This document shows positions 22,549 through 32,600 of a stretch of DNA of 64,000 bases, piece after piece (within the stretch, counting starts at the first letter, position 1; every line of letters begins with the position of its first letter). The notes beneath the pieces were generated by a model, which was not told where the DNA came from, made no database searches, and saw only the letters and a program-made list of their open reading frames with translations. Both the position numbers and the translations under genes were made by a program. Location: NCBI GenBank assembly GCA_037576195.1, contig CM075101.1, forward strand, positions 2,790,001-2,854,000, given 5' to 3'. This stretch comes from Phytoseiulus persimilis. Its lineage: Eukaryota; Arthropoda; Arachnida; Mesostigmata; Phytoseiidae.

Positions 22549-23262
22549 TTTTACCCTACTCCTTGAACCTATCCAGTCCCTGTTAATCAGGGTGATCTGG
22601 AGCAGGCGCATCCGCCTCGATTGCCACATACGCCACGGGGTACGAAGGCCAATGCGGCCGTAGATCTGATCGTTTGGTTCAAGTCCAGTTCCTCACAATC
22701 AGAGCACAGAAGTTCGGGCGTTATACATCAATCGCCATCCATAAATCCATGGATTCATTGGTCGATGAATTGATAGATTTATGGGGTTAGCTAGTGGGAA
22801 CTCCAGTTTGATTGCTTGGAAAGCTGCTCTCTCACAGTCGAACTGAGATTTCGGCGGCTCGAAGACTTCACCGATGGATGTCGCGTAAGTCCACAAGAGC
22901 GAGAACATTCGTATATAACCCTCTTTGCTTTTTTTGGGTAAGAGCGCGCATGAGATAATTTCATTCTTGCAGGAACCATGCAGCAGTAGAGCAGTGAGAA
23001 TAACTTCGGAAGCTCTGACCTGAAAGCTCTGTCTATGTATATTGCATCGGTTACGCACGGGGCAGCCATCTTGCACCGCACTGAAGCGTAGTACCCGCTC
23101 GTTCGTACCTTCGTCGATTAGGAGGAAATCCATAGTATGATGAACAAATTTCCATAGTCGCAAAAGGAGTGTCATCACCAACATTTTGTGCTTCCCGGGG
23201 TCGAAGCGTTCGCTAAAGGCTGGGTAAGCATCTTGCATATTCAGCTTGACGTATTTCATGAG

Positions 23263-23509
23263 TGTTGACGCAAGGGGTGGTCAACCTAATCGAATAATGA
23301 GTGACTGAGTCGAACGAAGGGATCACGGAATTTCTAGGCTAGAACCAGTAAACGGAGCGGGTCTGGGTTCTCACTTTTTACCGGGCTGTCCGGCGGAATC
23401 TCCTTTTTGATATTCCCTTTCCTGTTTATTCTCTCGATGAGTGGCGGCACATTCGAATTCTGTCCACCATTGATTGCTACAGAGAACCTCTCATTCGCAA
23501 TACTTGACA
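23263..23509 (-). repeat. 3' LTR of BEL-1 (247 bp)
   Basis: On the element's strand it begins TGTCAAGTATTGCG and ends CGTCAACA, the usual TG...CA. It is identical to 29402-29648 by eye. ATGAG (23258-23262) flanks it. Confidence 0.94.
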
Positions 23510-23522
23510 TTCCCCGCCGCGA
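23510..23522 (-). promoter_or_regulatory. Polypurine tract of BEL-1
   Basis: On the minus strand, GCGGCGGGGAA abuts the start of the 3' LTR, the expected place for plus-strand priming. Confidence 0.6.
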
Positions 23523-23732
23523 ACAGCGGACGATTGCTGTCTTCACAAGAGCTTACGTTACATGCTTGTCCACAATATCACCATCCGTAGGGCACAAATG
23601 TCCGCATCTGGTATATCACATGTCTACGTTTAAATTATTCTAAATCTCGCCGCATTCTCCATGTTTTGGAGATCACAAAGGCGTGGAATATGCAAAAATC
23701 CATGTAGAAGCGAGGGTCCTACGTTATTATTT

Positions 23733-26700
23733 TTATGGGGTGGGAGTCGACTCCTGGTCCGCACCAAGGACAGCGCTGTCTGCGCTTTCAGGACTCAGCG
23801 AAGTTTCGACAACTTCCAACGGGAACAGCAGTTGTGCTGGTCTGCGGGTGACACGCTGGTTCGACTGACGAATCGTGTACGTCCTAACCAATCCGTCCCG
23901 ACCGGGATGACCCTCCACGATTCGAACGAGCTCCCATTTCACACGGGGTAGATTGTCGTCCTTCAACAGGCATACATCACCGTCCGCTATTCGTCCCGAC
24001 ATTCGGCCGCGCGTCGTGTTCGCGGACCGCAGTTGTAGAAGATATTCTCGCTGCCAACGTCTCACTAGGCTCCGAAAGTATGTTGTACGGCTTGTCAAGC
24101 CGTCCCTGAGCTTCGGGGCTGTGATCGCGCCACTTGGTCCAAGCTGGTCGACCTGCAGGAGATTAGACAATGATGGCAATACGCTTCCTCCGCGGATGAA
24201 GTGAGCCGGCGTCAGAGCCGCCGGCGCATCAATGTTGGGGCATATCGCGGTGATCGGTCTGTCATTTACCACCGCTGCCATCTCTGCAATGACTGTACGG
24301 AATTCCTCGAAGTCTACCAGACTCCTTCCGAGAGTTTTCTTGAGGGCGGACTTCACGGTTCCCACCATTCGTTCATAAAATCCCCCTCTCCAGCTGCTTC
24401 GCGGGCAGATGAATCGCCACTCGATCCTCCTTTGCTCCAGAAGTTCGCGCACCTCCTTGTCGCGAACGGATCGGAAGAGCCTCTTGATATCTGTTGCGGC
24501 CTTCACAAACGAACGACCATTGTCCGTTATGAAAAGCTTGCAAGCCGGGTAGAAACTGAGGAATCTCCGTATGGCAAGGTGTGTCTGCGGCGTGTCCATC
24601 GATAGGACCAACTCCAGATGAACAGCTCTTATCGCAGAGCAAGTGAAAAGAGCGATATATGACTTCGAGCTTCCGTTGCGCGTCTTCACGTAGAACGGCC
24701 CACAAAAGTCCAGGCCAGTCACAGCGAACGGTGCGGTCAACTCAGTCCGCTCAGGCGGCAAAGGACCCTCGAGCTGCTCCGCGTGTCGCCCCTGCCGCTT
24801 GCGGCAAAGCACACATCTCCGCAGAAGGCCGCTTATTATCTGACGAGCGCGCGTTATCCAAAAGCGTCGACGAATCTGTGAGAGCACTGCTGCGACGCCG
24901 AAATGCGCATTTATCCGGTGCGCCTCGAAGAGAAGCAGCGTGGCCAGCCGCGACTCTCCAGGAATTACGATGGGATTCTTCTCCTCGTAGCTGAGAAACG
25001 GTCCCTCGGTAAGGCGAGTGCGTGCGCGCAGGACTCCCTCGTCGTCCAAGAACAATCTGAACGAAGCAATTCTCGAATTCGCCGGGGCTGTCTCACCGTG
25101 GCTCACCGCCAGAATTTCGGACTCGAAGTATCGATGCTGGGTTGCCTTGATGATTGAAGTCTCCGCCTGCTTGAACAACTCAACGAAGAGTGGTTCCTTC
25201 CTTCGGCGTGCCCTGATGCCGAATCTTAGGGCCTGCGCGAGAACCCTGATGGCACGATTCGCCGAGCTGAATCTCTCCAGATCGATGTCCGATGGAACGC
25301 GGGCGATGGGCGCCGATACGGCTCGAGCTTCCCCCTCGACGGGCGCCAGGACCGCCTCGTCCACACGAGGCTGTGAGATCGGTCGCTCGGGGAATGGCAA
25401 TCGCAGCCAGCTGGGTCCAAACCACCAACTCTCTGAACCAATCAGGTCGGCGGCGCTGACCCCCCGTGTGGCGATGTCCGCAATGTTGGACTCCCCGGCA
25501 ACGAAGAACCACTCGTCCACACCGGAGCTCTTCTGGATTTCGGCAACGCGGTTTGCCACATACGGTCGCCAGCGGCCTGGGGTTGAAGCCGTCACCCAAT
25601 AGTAGGTGATCATGGAGTCCGTGTACAGGAAGATTCTTTCGAACTTCACCTCCATCCTCTCGGTCAGGAACACCTTCAATCGCACCGCCAACAAGGCCGC
25701 CAGCAACTCCAATCGGGGCAGAGATGGGGGGTCCCGGGGAGCAAGCCTTGACTTGCTCATGACAAGCGCAAATTTTGACGAGCCGTCGCAGAGGCAAACC
25801 TCGACAAAGGCCGCGCACGCGAAGGCCCTCGTCGAAGCATCTCCATATACGTGAAGTCGGTATGCTATCGGCCTTTCCTGTGTCGGCGCATACCTTCGTT
25901 GGAGTCTGTGTTGTTTCATCGTGTCGATTTCTGCAGCCCAGCTTCTGAATTCCTCGACAATGTCCTCAGGTGCAAACTGGTTCCACTGCAGGTCAGCCGA
26001 CCACAACTTTTGAATGATCAGCTTCCCTCTCAAGGTGAACGGGATGAAGAGTCCAAGCGGATCGTAGACCGAAGCCACTCGACTCAGGATGGCACGCTTC
26101 GTGAGACCTCCAGCGTCCGCTCGGAGCCCACTGCTCCCGGCAGCTGGATGGAACAGGAAAACGTCCGACTCGGCGTCCCATGTTACTCCGAGGACCCTGA
26201 AAAGGTTGTTCTCGCTCCTCTGGAATGCCTCGGGGGCCGCTCCCCTCGCGGCGAGGCGTTCGACAAGTTCCGGCGAGTTCGTCTTCCATTTTGCCAAACT
26301 CATGCCGGCTGATTCGATGACATCTCTTAGGCGGTCGGTGAACTCGATCGCCTCCTCCTTCGTCGCGAAGCTCCTTAGGAAGTCATCTGCGTAGAAGCTC
26401 GCGGCGAGCTCCTGCTCGCGCTCCGGGTCGGCGCGCCTAAAATGCTCGCGGAGAGTTGCGGCGAGAAGGAAGCCGCTTGAGGCCGCACCCCAGGTCACCT
26501 TGACCATCTGGAAGCAGCGTATTTTGCCCTCTCCTGGAGCCTTCCAAACAAAACGGAATAGCTTCGAGTCCCGAGGAGAGACCGCCATCCCCAGATAGGC
26601 CTTGGAGATGTCTGCCGAGACCGCGACCCCGTGCAAGCGAAAATTCAGGAGCAGTGTCACGAGATCCGGGTTTAGGTTCGGACCACAGAGCAGGTTTTCG

Positions 26701-29309
26701 TTGAGTGAGGAGCGTCCCCTTGCCTTCGATGAGCAATCGAACACAATGCGCCATTTCTCGGCGGCGTCCGTCTTCGTTATGACGGCATGGTGTGGCATGA
26801 AATACGAACCGTCGACTTCGTCCTCTGACTCTCGAAAGTCGCGGACCTCGACAGCGTGATCCCCCTGCAGAAATTTCATGAGTTCTTGGTGGTATCGCAG
26901 GTATTGGTCCGGATTTTTCTCTAGCTGTCGAATCTTCTTCTCGAGCCTCTCCAATGCCACAGATTTGTTGTTGGACAGCTGTTCGATCGATGGTTTCTTC
27001 GGAAATTCTACGCAGTATCTGCCATTGGTAAACCCGAGCCCTTCCTTGAACTGAGCCACCGCCGACTCCTCGTCGGCCGATAGATTCGACGTTTCCCTCT
27101 CTCCAACACCAATCCTCTCCAGACTCCAAAGCACGTCGAGATCCGCCGCCGGCTGAGAGAGAGCCGCCGAGCAACAGATCGCCTGGACCGCGGTGACAAC
27201 GGCGCTCTGGTTGAGGACTGTCTTTTCGGTTGGTCCCCCGACTGCATATCCGAATCCGGACCTGTAGGCCTTCAGGTTATCGACCACAACCAGCGGTGCG
27301 ACGTCCTGCAAGATTTTATATGCCTGGTCGTACCCGACGAGCATCGCCGGGGGAGCCGCTCGCCTGACGCTGAGAATCGCCGGATCGGCCAACTGATGAT
27401 CCCTGCCGAAGATCTCCAACGCGCGACGCACCCTTGATGAACAACGGTTTTCCGGGTGCACGCCAAAGTCGTGCTCGTAAGCAACGAGCTCCACGGTCTT
27501 CTTGTTCTCGGCATCGGTGATCTTGATGACAAACCTCTCAGCCTCGAAATTGTGGACCGAGTCGAACGCCTGTATCCTCAGATCCGCTCGCTCGATGGGG
27601 GTCTCGTCCGGAAGAAGTCTCCGAACGTTGGGGGCGATGAAGGTCAGAGCGCTGCCATTGTCTATGAAGATCCGTATTGGTATGCGCGCTCCACCGTTCA
27701 CAATGTAGGCAGCGACAGTCAGCACCAGAACACTGTCGTCTGATATTATGCCAGATGAGCCGCTCGGGATCGTCACAACGGCGGGTAGGGGCTCGGAATG
27801 CATAGATGTGTAGTGCGCCTTGGATTTGCACCGGCTACATGCCGCTCTCGGTCCTCTGCACTCACTGGGGTCTCTGTGCTCGTCCCGGAAACACTTGACA
27901 CAACGCCTCTGCTGCCTTAGAATCTCGCATCTCCTCTCGTGTGACAACTCCGCCGGGCACCTCGAGGAATTGTGTTCGGTTTTTTTACAAAAAAGGCAGG
28001 GCCGGATGGGGAAGATCTTCTGTTGCTTTCCCCCGAACGTTGCGCCGACCACCGTTGAATGGTTCGAGTTTGACCTCCCCGGCCCCCTGACTCCTCCGGG
28101 AGGGTCTCTGCGGTGTCGGGAGTCGGTGTCTGATGAGGCTGGGCGATGCATCAACTTATCGATGTGTTTGGAGTCCTCCAGGTCGTTTACGTAGGTCTTC
28201 AGATAACTGAGGAGCTTTTCGACCTCAACAACGATTGTATCCGCAAGTTTCCGAACCCCGTCGGCGTCCCTGTTGACACTGCCATCGCCTCCCGCCTCAG
28301 ACCTCACACGCTCTGTTGACTGTTCAGCGCCGAGGCGAAGGGTGGAGAGACGGTCGTCAAGACGGAGGGAATCGCGGAAATCCTGGCGAATTTTGGCGGG
28401 CAAAGCGGCCTCCAACGAGGATCTGAGAAGAGGCGCCAGGGAACTCATCGGAAGTCCCAGGCCCTCGAGAGTCAGGGTATGCTTCTGCACATTGTTGATC
28501 AACTTTCTCAAGGAAACGGCATCATAGGGGTTCGACACACGGGGTTGTAGATGTCTCAACTCGGCCAGAATGCGCTCTCGTTCGGTATCGACTCTCGCGA
28601 AATTAGTGGACAGTAGCTCCCACGCGACCTGATAGTTGGCATCGGTTAGGGCGAGTGTCTCCACCAACGCCCTGGGATCGCCGGTCAGATACTTAAGCAG
28701 CACCATCAGTTTTTCGCAGGGCGTGGATGTATGTTGTCGAGAAACCCAAGACTCGAACTGTGCGCGGAACTGCCCGAACCGGAGGCGTTCGCCGCTGAAT
28801 TTTTCTGGGGCAATATCGAGTTCTTTCGTGATCCTATACGGACGCTGGGCGGGTTCCTGGATCTGAACCGGGTCTTCTGGCAGCCGTTCTGTCTGCCGGG
28901 TGTCAGAAGGAGCAAACCGAACGCGCTGCTGCATTGGCGTTGATGTGTGAGCAGAGTGGTAGAGCATGGATGCTGTCGCTGTAGGCCTTAGCCCCTGGAT
29001 GGTTGTCGCCAGCTCGGCGATGGCGCGCTCGACCGGCTCTTCGAAGATGTCGATTTCCTCCATCTCCTTGTCGGTCTCATCTTCGGGCAGATTCTCGTGA
29101 CTGAGGATCTGTTCGTCGAAACCGCGGATTTCCTCCTGCAAGGTCTTCGCGAGATTCCACTTGGTCTCGGTGTCGGCCCGCACCTGATGCTGATCGGCTG
29201 ATGATTCGCCATGCTCGGCAACAGATCTCGTCCGGAGAAGATCGTTGAGCCGGTTCCGCTTTCGTGTGCGCAAACCTCTTAAGACCTTCACCGGAAGCTC
29301 CTTCGTCAT
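23733..29309 (-). CDS. BEL-1 gag-pol polyprotein, 1858 residues, intact
   Basis: One open frame would give all proteins needed to copy and insert the element. In order: an acidic coiled N-terminus; a DUF1759 gag core (about 165-310, APEKFSGERLRFGQF); three zinc knuckles (438-505, starting CLFCKKTEHNSSRC); an aspartic protease (about 540-660) whose active site reads FIDNGS; a reverse transcriptase (about 840-990) with VSADISKAYL and FYADDFL; the A17/RNase H region (about 1090-1330, VYDPLGLF, DASTRAFACAAF, PRLELLAALLAV, LYTDS). The integrase follows, with a zinc-binding part (HRINAHFG, CVLCRKRQ), core residues in TGLDFCGPF, FITDNGRSF and WRGGFYERMVG, and a DUF5641-like C-terminus (GDVCLLKDD). 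The DNG triplet replaces the usual D-S/T-G of the protease. The start ATG at 29307-29309 lies 92 bases inside the 5' LTR. No stop or frameshift was seen. Confidence 0.94.
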   Translation of the reverse strand: MTKELPVKVLRGLRTRKRNRLNDLLRTRSVAEHGESSADQHQVRADTETKWNLAKTLQEEIRGFDEQILSHENLPEDETDKEMEEIDIFEEPVERAIAELATTIQGLRPTATASMLYHSAHTSTPMQQRVRFAPSDTRQTERLPEDPVQIQEPAQRPYRITKELDIAPEKFSGERLRFGQFRAQFESWVSRQHTSTPCEKLMVLLKYLTGDPRALVETLALTDANYQVAWELLSTNFARVDTERERILAELRHLQPRVSNPYDAVSLRKLINNVQKHTLTLEGLGLPMSSLAPLLRSSLEAALPAKIRQDFRDSLRLDDRLSTLRLGAEQSTERVRSEAGGDGSVNRDADGVRKLADTIVVEVEKLLSYLKTYVNDLEDSKHIDKLMHRPASSDTDSRHRRDPPGGVRGPGRSNSNHSTVVGATFGGKQQKIFPIRPCLFCKKTEHNSSRCPAELSHERRCEILRQQRRCVKCFRDEHRDPSECRGPRAACSRCKSKAHYTSMHSEPLPAVVTIPSGSSGIISDDSVLVLTVAAYIVNGGARIPIRIFIDNGSALTFIAPNVRRLLPDETPIERADLRIQAFDSVHNFEAERFVIKITDAENKKTVELVAYEHDFGVHPENRCSSRVRRALEIFGRDHQLADPAILSVRRAAPPAMLVGYDQAYKILQDVAPLVVVDNLKAYRSGFGYAVGGPTEKTVLNQSAVVTAVQAICCSAALSQPAADLDVLWSLERIGVGERETSNLSADEESAVAQFKEGLGFTNGRYCVEFPKKPSIEQLSNNKSVALERLEKKIRQLEKNPDQYLRYHQELMKFLQGDHAVEVRDFRESEDEVDGSYFMPHHAVITKTDAAEKWRIVFDCSSKARGRSSLNENLLCGPNLNPDLVTLLLNFRLHGVAVSADISKAYLGMAVSPRDSKLFRFVWKAPGEGKIRCFQMVKVTWGAASSGFLLAATLREHFRRADPEREQELAASFYADDFLRSFATKEEAIEFTDRLRDVIESAGMSLAKWKTNSPELVERLAARGAAPEAFQRSENNLFRVLGVTWDAESDVFLFHPAAGSSGLRADAGGLTKRAILSRVASVYDPLGLFIPFTLRGKLIIQKLWSADLQWNQFAPEDIVEEFRSWAAEIDTMKQHRLQRRYAPTQERPIAYRLHVYGDASTRAFACAAFVEVCLCDGSSKFALVMSKSRLAPRDPPSLPRLELLAALLAVRLKVFLTERMEVKFERIFLYTDSMITYYWVTASTPGRWRPYVANRVAEIQKSSGVDEWFFVAGESNIADIATRGVSAADLIGSESWWFGPSWLRLPFPERPISQPRVDEAVLAPVEGEARAVSAPIARVPSDIDLERFSSANRAIRVLAQALRFGIRARRRKEPLFVELFKQAETSIIKATQHRYFESEILAVSHGETAPANSRIASFRLFLDDEGVLRARTRLTEGPFLSYEEKNPIVIPGESRLATLLLFEAHRINAHFGVAAVLSQIRRRFWITRARQIISGLLRRCVLCRKRQGRHAEQLEGPLPPERTELTAPFAVTGLDFCGPFYVKTRNGSSKSYIALFTCSAIRAVHLELVLSMDTPQTHLAIRRFLSFYPACKLFITDNGRSFVKAATDIKRLFRSVRDKEVRELLEQRRIEWRFICPRSSWRGGFYERMVGTVKSALKKTLGRSLVDFEEFRTVIAEMAAVVNDRPITAICPNIDAPAALTPAHFIRGGSVLPSLSNLLQVDQLGPSGAITAPKLRDGLTSRTTYFRSLVRRWQREYLLQLRSANTTRGRMSGRIADGDVCLLKDDNLPRVKWELVRIVEGHPGRDGLVRTYTIRQSNQRVTRRPAQLLFPLEVVETSLSPESADSAVLGADQESTPTP

Positions 29310-29381
29310 TTTGATGACTCGGCAGGATGAACTCTGCGCACGTGGGCGGCTTGAATCCTGAGCACAAACGTCACTGCGGGA

Positions 29382-29401
29382 TCCTGGTCACGGCACCAAA
29401 A
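29382..29401 (-). promoter_or_regulatory. tRNA primer-binding site of BEL-1
   Basis: Immediately inside the 5' LTR the minus strand reads TTTTGGTGCCGTGACCAGGA. TGGTGCCGTGAC is of the form used by many LTR elements as a tRNA 3'-end complement, including BEL/Pao members. I do not assign the tRNA. Confidence 0.68.
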
Positions 29402-29648
29402 TGTTGACGCAAGGGGTGGTCAACCTAATCGAATAATGAGTGACTGAGTCGAACGAAGGGATCACGGAATTTCTAGGCTAGAACCAGTAAACGGAGCGGG
29501 TCTGGGTTCTCACTTTTTACCGGGCTGTCCGGCGGAATCTCCTTTTTGATATTCCCTTTCCTGTTTATTCTCTCGATGAGTGGCGGCACATTCGAATTCT
29601 GTCCACCATTGATTGCTACAGAGAACCTCTCATTCGCAATACTTGACA
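29402..29648 (-). repeat. 5' LTR of BEL-1 (247 bp)
   Basis: Identical by eye to 23263-29509's counterpart at 23263-23509. It carries the element's promoter and, on the minus strand, an AATAAACAGG segment that could serve in polyadenylation. ATGAG at 29649-29653 completes the target duplication. Confidence 0.93.
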
Positions 29649-29653
29649 ATGAG

Positions 29654-32600
29654 AGTGCTGACATCTTCCATCACAGGAATAGCTTGAAGAAGTTCATGGG
29701 TTTTCCTATCGGCTCGCTTCCGCGCTATGCAGGATACCCTGTCGCTGAATGTGGCGTCATACACTTGCTGCCACTTGATTGCAAGGAGAAGCAGCTAACC
29801 GTTTCCTTCCTCGTTGGCAACGTTAAATACAGTTTCGGAGAGTGTCCGGAAGGCGAGTCCATACTGATCCACTATGCTGGGCTTCTGGTATCCACCATCC
29901 GTAGCTTCCCTGCTCCTGCCATTATTTTTATTGACAGAACATAGTACTTGTACAAGCCGGGACCGAAGCGATCTCCCGACTTCGTGACATATTGCGCGTT
30001 CATGCTACTCTCCATGTAGTCTCGTATTATCAGGATGATTCTACTCACTGTCCTGATTGTCGTGGAAATCATTTTCTCCGGATATTCACCTCTATACGTG
30101 ATCAATCAGCAAGCCATCTTTCCCGAAAAACGCCTCCATTCGCCCTTCACGCATCCTGAGGTGAACGAGCTTGACGATCTCATCCATGGGGGCGGTCGAA
30201 TTCCCGATCGCAGCGAGCCGAGCTTGTCGGCGTGGTCGTGGATGGATCACAGCGATCGACCTGGACGCGAAAATTCGCATCTGTGATTCGATTGCTGCAG
30301 TGAGTGCTAAGCAGTCTGCGAATTCGATTCTTGGCTTTCCCGGAAGCTTCCCTCCGCACTTCCAGTGACGATGTGAGAAAACTTAGAATATCTGCCCCTA
30401 ACAGGCTCAACTAATGAGAACACGCATCTTCTGAACGAGCGGTGCGGATCACATTGTCTTCCTCCTTGGACGACACCATTTTCGATCGAATAGGCACAAG
30501 AAGATTCGAGGGGCAAGTGAGCGTAGGCCTTAAGTTCCCCGCAGATTACGCAGATTGAGATCTCGTATCTTGTCGCAGAGATTCTGGAGGCAGATAATGG
30601 GTCGGAACCTTGCCATATGGACGGAGACGAGATAGTTCCGCAAACCTTCCGTGTTTTAGTTCCTCGTAGCGACCAGGGGATCCGCGTAACTAGGGAAAAC
30701 TCGTTAGGGGTATCACGGGTTGAAACAAAATCGAGGAAAAACTATCGCAGAATGTGTCTCTCATACTCACAATACGATGGCTGCTCTGATGAGCGAGCCG
30801 GGAGATCTCTTAGTAGGTGGTCGGATTTATTCGCACAACAAGTTCGGCGCGGCATCCTCCGATGCCTTGAAGAGGAGACTGGCTGACTTCCCCTCTGCAT
30901 CCAGGGCTTCAAGAGCGCAACGGAGCGGGTGGCGACTGATTGAATACGTTCCATAGTGGAGAGCGCATCAAGCTTGTCCAGACACAACTCTCGGGCATGG
31001 CAAAGAGCCGCGGTTCCAAACTTGCGAATTCGGTTGACTGCGAGGAAGATCGCAGCAATCGTGGGAGGGTAAGTGGATACCCCGGACGGCAATTTCCAGA
31101 CCTCAGTTCAGCTACGCAGGACGCGTCCACGCTAGTCGAGTGATCTGTGGCTCCTGGAGATATTATCCGTGTCTGAGTCAGTGGCATGCAACTACCTAGT
31201 ACCGCCCGGGGCGGAACCGCCCGAGTTGGGAAATGCCGCCGCTCCACAGATTCCCCCTGACGTTATCGGTATCACATTTTTGGAAGCAGCTTCGTCAGTT
31301 TCAGCAAACTCAAGTCTAATTAGCCCAGGGGGTCATAATCTTAGTTTCCCCGGAATCGGAAAATCGCGATTTTTCGATTTCCGACCCTTTCAGTAAAACC
31401 GTCAGTGTGGGCAGGCCGTTTGTTGAATCAGAACGTCGACAGCATCTGAAAGCTGACTGTATTTCGCGTATTTTGAGTATTTTGTGATCTGTCTTCGACT
31501 TTTGGGAGCGGAGTTATGGGCTGTCAAAGTTCAGCGCTCAGAACTTTTGCACGCACCCAATACTTGACGAAACTTCCCCTTAGTTTCTTCATTTCTTCCG
31601 TCCTCAGTTCGCGATTCTCTCGGAATGCGGCACCGATTTCCTTGACGCGTTTCATATCCAACTGAACTTTCTTGTTGACTTTCTCAACTTGATTAACAAA
31701 CGAACGGCTACGTCACCACGCAAAACTATTAGTAAACGGCTCTGCCTAAGTTTTGCACCTAGGCTCTAATCGTAAGTCCAACGGTTTGGAGGGAGGGGTC
31801 TTGAAAGACGACGAAATTGAACTGGAATCTTGATGCGCAGCTTTCTCGCAACCGAGAATTCTCTTATTGATTCCGGAACTCGTGCCAGGAAATGATGACA
31901 ATGCCGCCCCCGGAAAGTGCCGCCCGGCGCTTTTTGCCTTTAGACTGCCGGGAGGCTCTTCATATATGTATTAGTAATCCGAACCGCAACTTCACACTGG
32001 GGGGGGGTGACGAGCGCTGCGATTTCCGGCACGTTCCTGAGTGGTTCGACTCGCATTTTCAGGAATTGGAACCTAAAATCGTTCCTCGAAGAGAGCACTC
32101 AAGGAGCATCAGTATAGCTACGTGCAATCCAGACTGCTTGCTCGAGGAGGAGTCATCGATTCCATTGCACACGGTATCGTAGGTTTCTTAGCAGGATCCC
32201 CAGCTTCCGGTCGGATACTTGTTTTTCACGTCAAGTTTGGAAGACTGACGGCTAAGCAGAATGGGACAGATCTCTTGGGTAGTCTCTGGCCGGCAGCATC
32301 CAGTAGAGTTTGCTGGATAGTGACGGCACTTCTGGGGATACATCAGACCACATTTTTTAGTTTTTTCAACCATTCCCCCGGTTTGCATCAGGGAGAGTCC
32401 TGAGGATCGAAGGCGATTGTGGATATTCACAGAGCCGTGGAGTGCTGGTCGTGGAGAGCGAAACTGTCGTCCTCCGACGAGCCACCTCCCTGGTGAGAGT
32501 CGTGGGACAACATACCCTCGTTGAAGGAATCTAGCAAAGCTCAAGGCGAAGAGATTTCTCTGATGGGGTTCGAATTCACAAGTTTCTATGATTATGATCG

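Larger units (their letters stand above)
21837..22556. mobile_element. 720-bp TA-flanked element with repeat-rich inverted ends
   Basis: Both ends start GGGTAAAAGTACCAG, and TA is present on each side (21835-21836, 22557-22558). Behind the terminal 15 bases, each end continues with tandem 18-bp units containing CCAGTTTTGGGCCAC: about three on the left and seven on the right. The interior holds inverted-orientation copies of the 45-bp family (22060-22245) and no coding sequence. It interrupts the MULE-1 reading frame, and the host frame is continuous without it. A TA duplication suggests Tc1/mariner-type mobilisation. The architecture is that of a foldback-like, non-autonomous transposon. Confidence 0.85.
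21600..23200 (-). pseudogene. MULE transposase remnant (MULE-1), interrupted by a 720-bp element
   Basis: The minus-strand sequence aligns in order with the better preserved MULE at 55171-56290. DFLLIDEGTNERVLRFSA (about 23120) is followed by LPKKSKEGYIRMFSLL and FDCERAAFQAIKLEFP (to about 22800). After a deletion with a short unrelated AT-rich segment comes a PDH-type segment (about 22590). Beyond the inserted element the C-terminal half follows (GLENDTIFQRVKRNHYANFG, GGWHLELNKIV, 21884-21600). Discounting the 720-bp insert and one TA restores the reading frame exactly at the junction. Stops and frameshifts elsewhere and loss of part of the core make it dead. The N-terminal zinc finger is not found. 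BEL-1 begins about 60 bases upstream. Confidence 0.82.
23258..29653 (-). mobile_element. BEL/Pao LTR retrotransposon BEL-1, structurally complete
   Basis: It is a complete 6386-bp element (23263-29648) on the minus strand. It has two 247-bp LTRs that I read as identical, a 5-bp duplication ATGAG on both sides, a primer-binding site beside the 5' LTR, a single gag-pol frame of 1858 residues and a purine-rich tract (GCGGCGGGGAA) beside the 3' LTR. Identical LTRs mean very recent insertion, because both are copied from one template. No envelope-like frame is present. It is the only element here that looks autonomous. Confidence 0.94.

Noticed and set aside
22408-22629. Repeated GHLPVL/GHLPVM peptide on the minus strand
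   Set aside because: It is the translation of 18-bp repeats in a transposon end. No start context or conservation supports a protein.
29546-29944. 132-residue plus-strand frame starting within the BEL-1 LTR
   Set aside because: It starts in the LTR on the antisense strand and crosses the insertion boundary into flanking DNA. No motif.
29654-31000. N-terminal half of MULE-1 continuing beyond BEL-1
   Set aside because: The minus strand was read there and shows no FLYWCH finger or MULE motif, so MULE-1 appears truncated near 23200.
30617-31092. Opposed frames of 89 and 116 residues
   Set aside because: Mirror-image open frames over the same bases with no motif.
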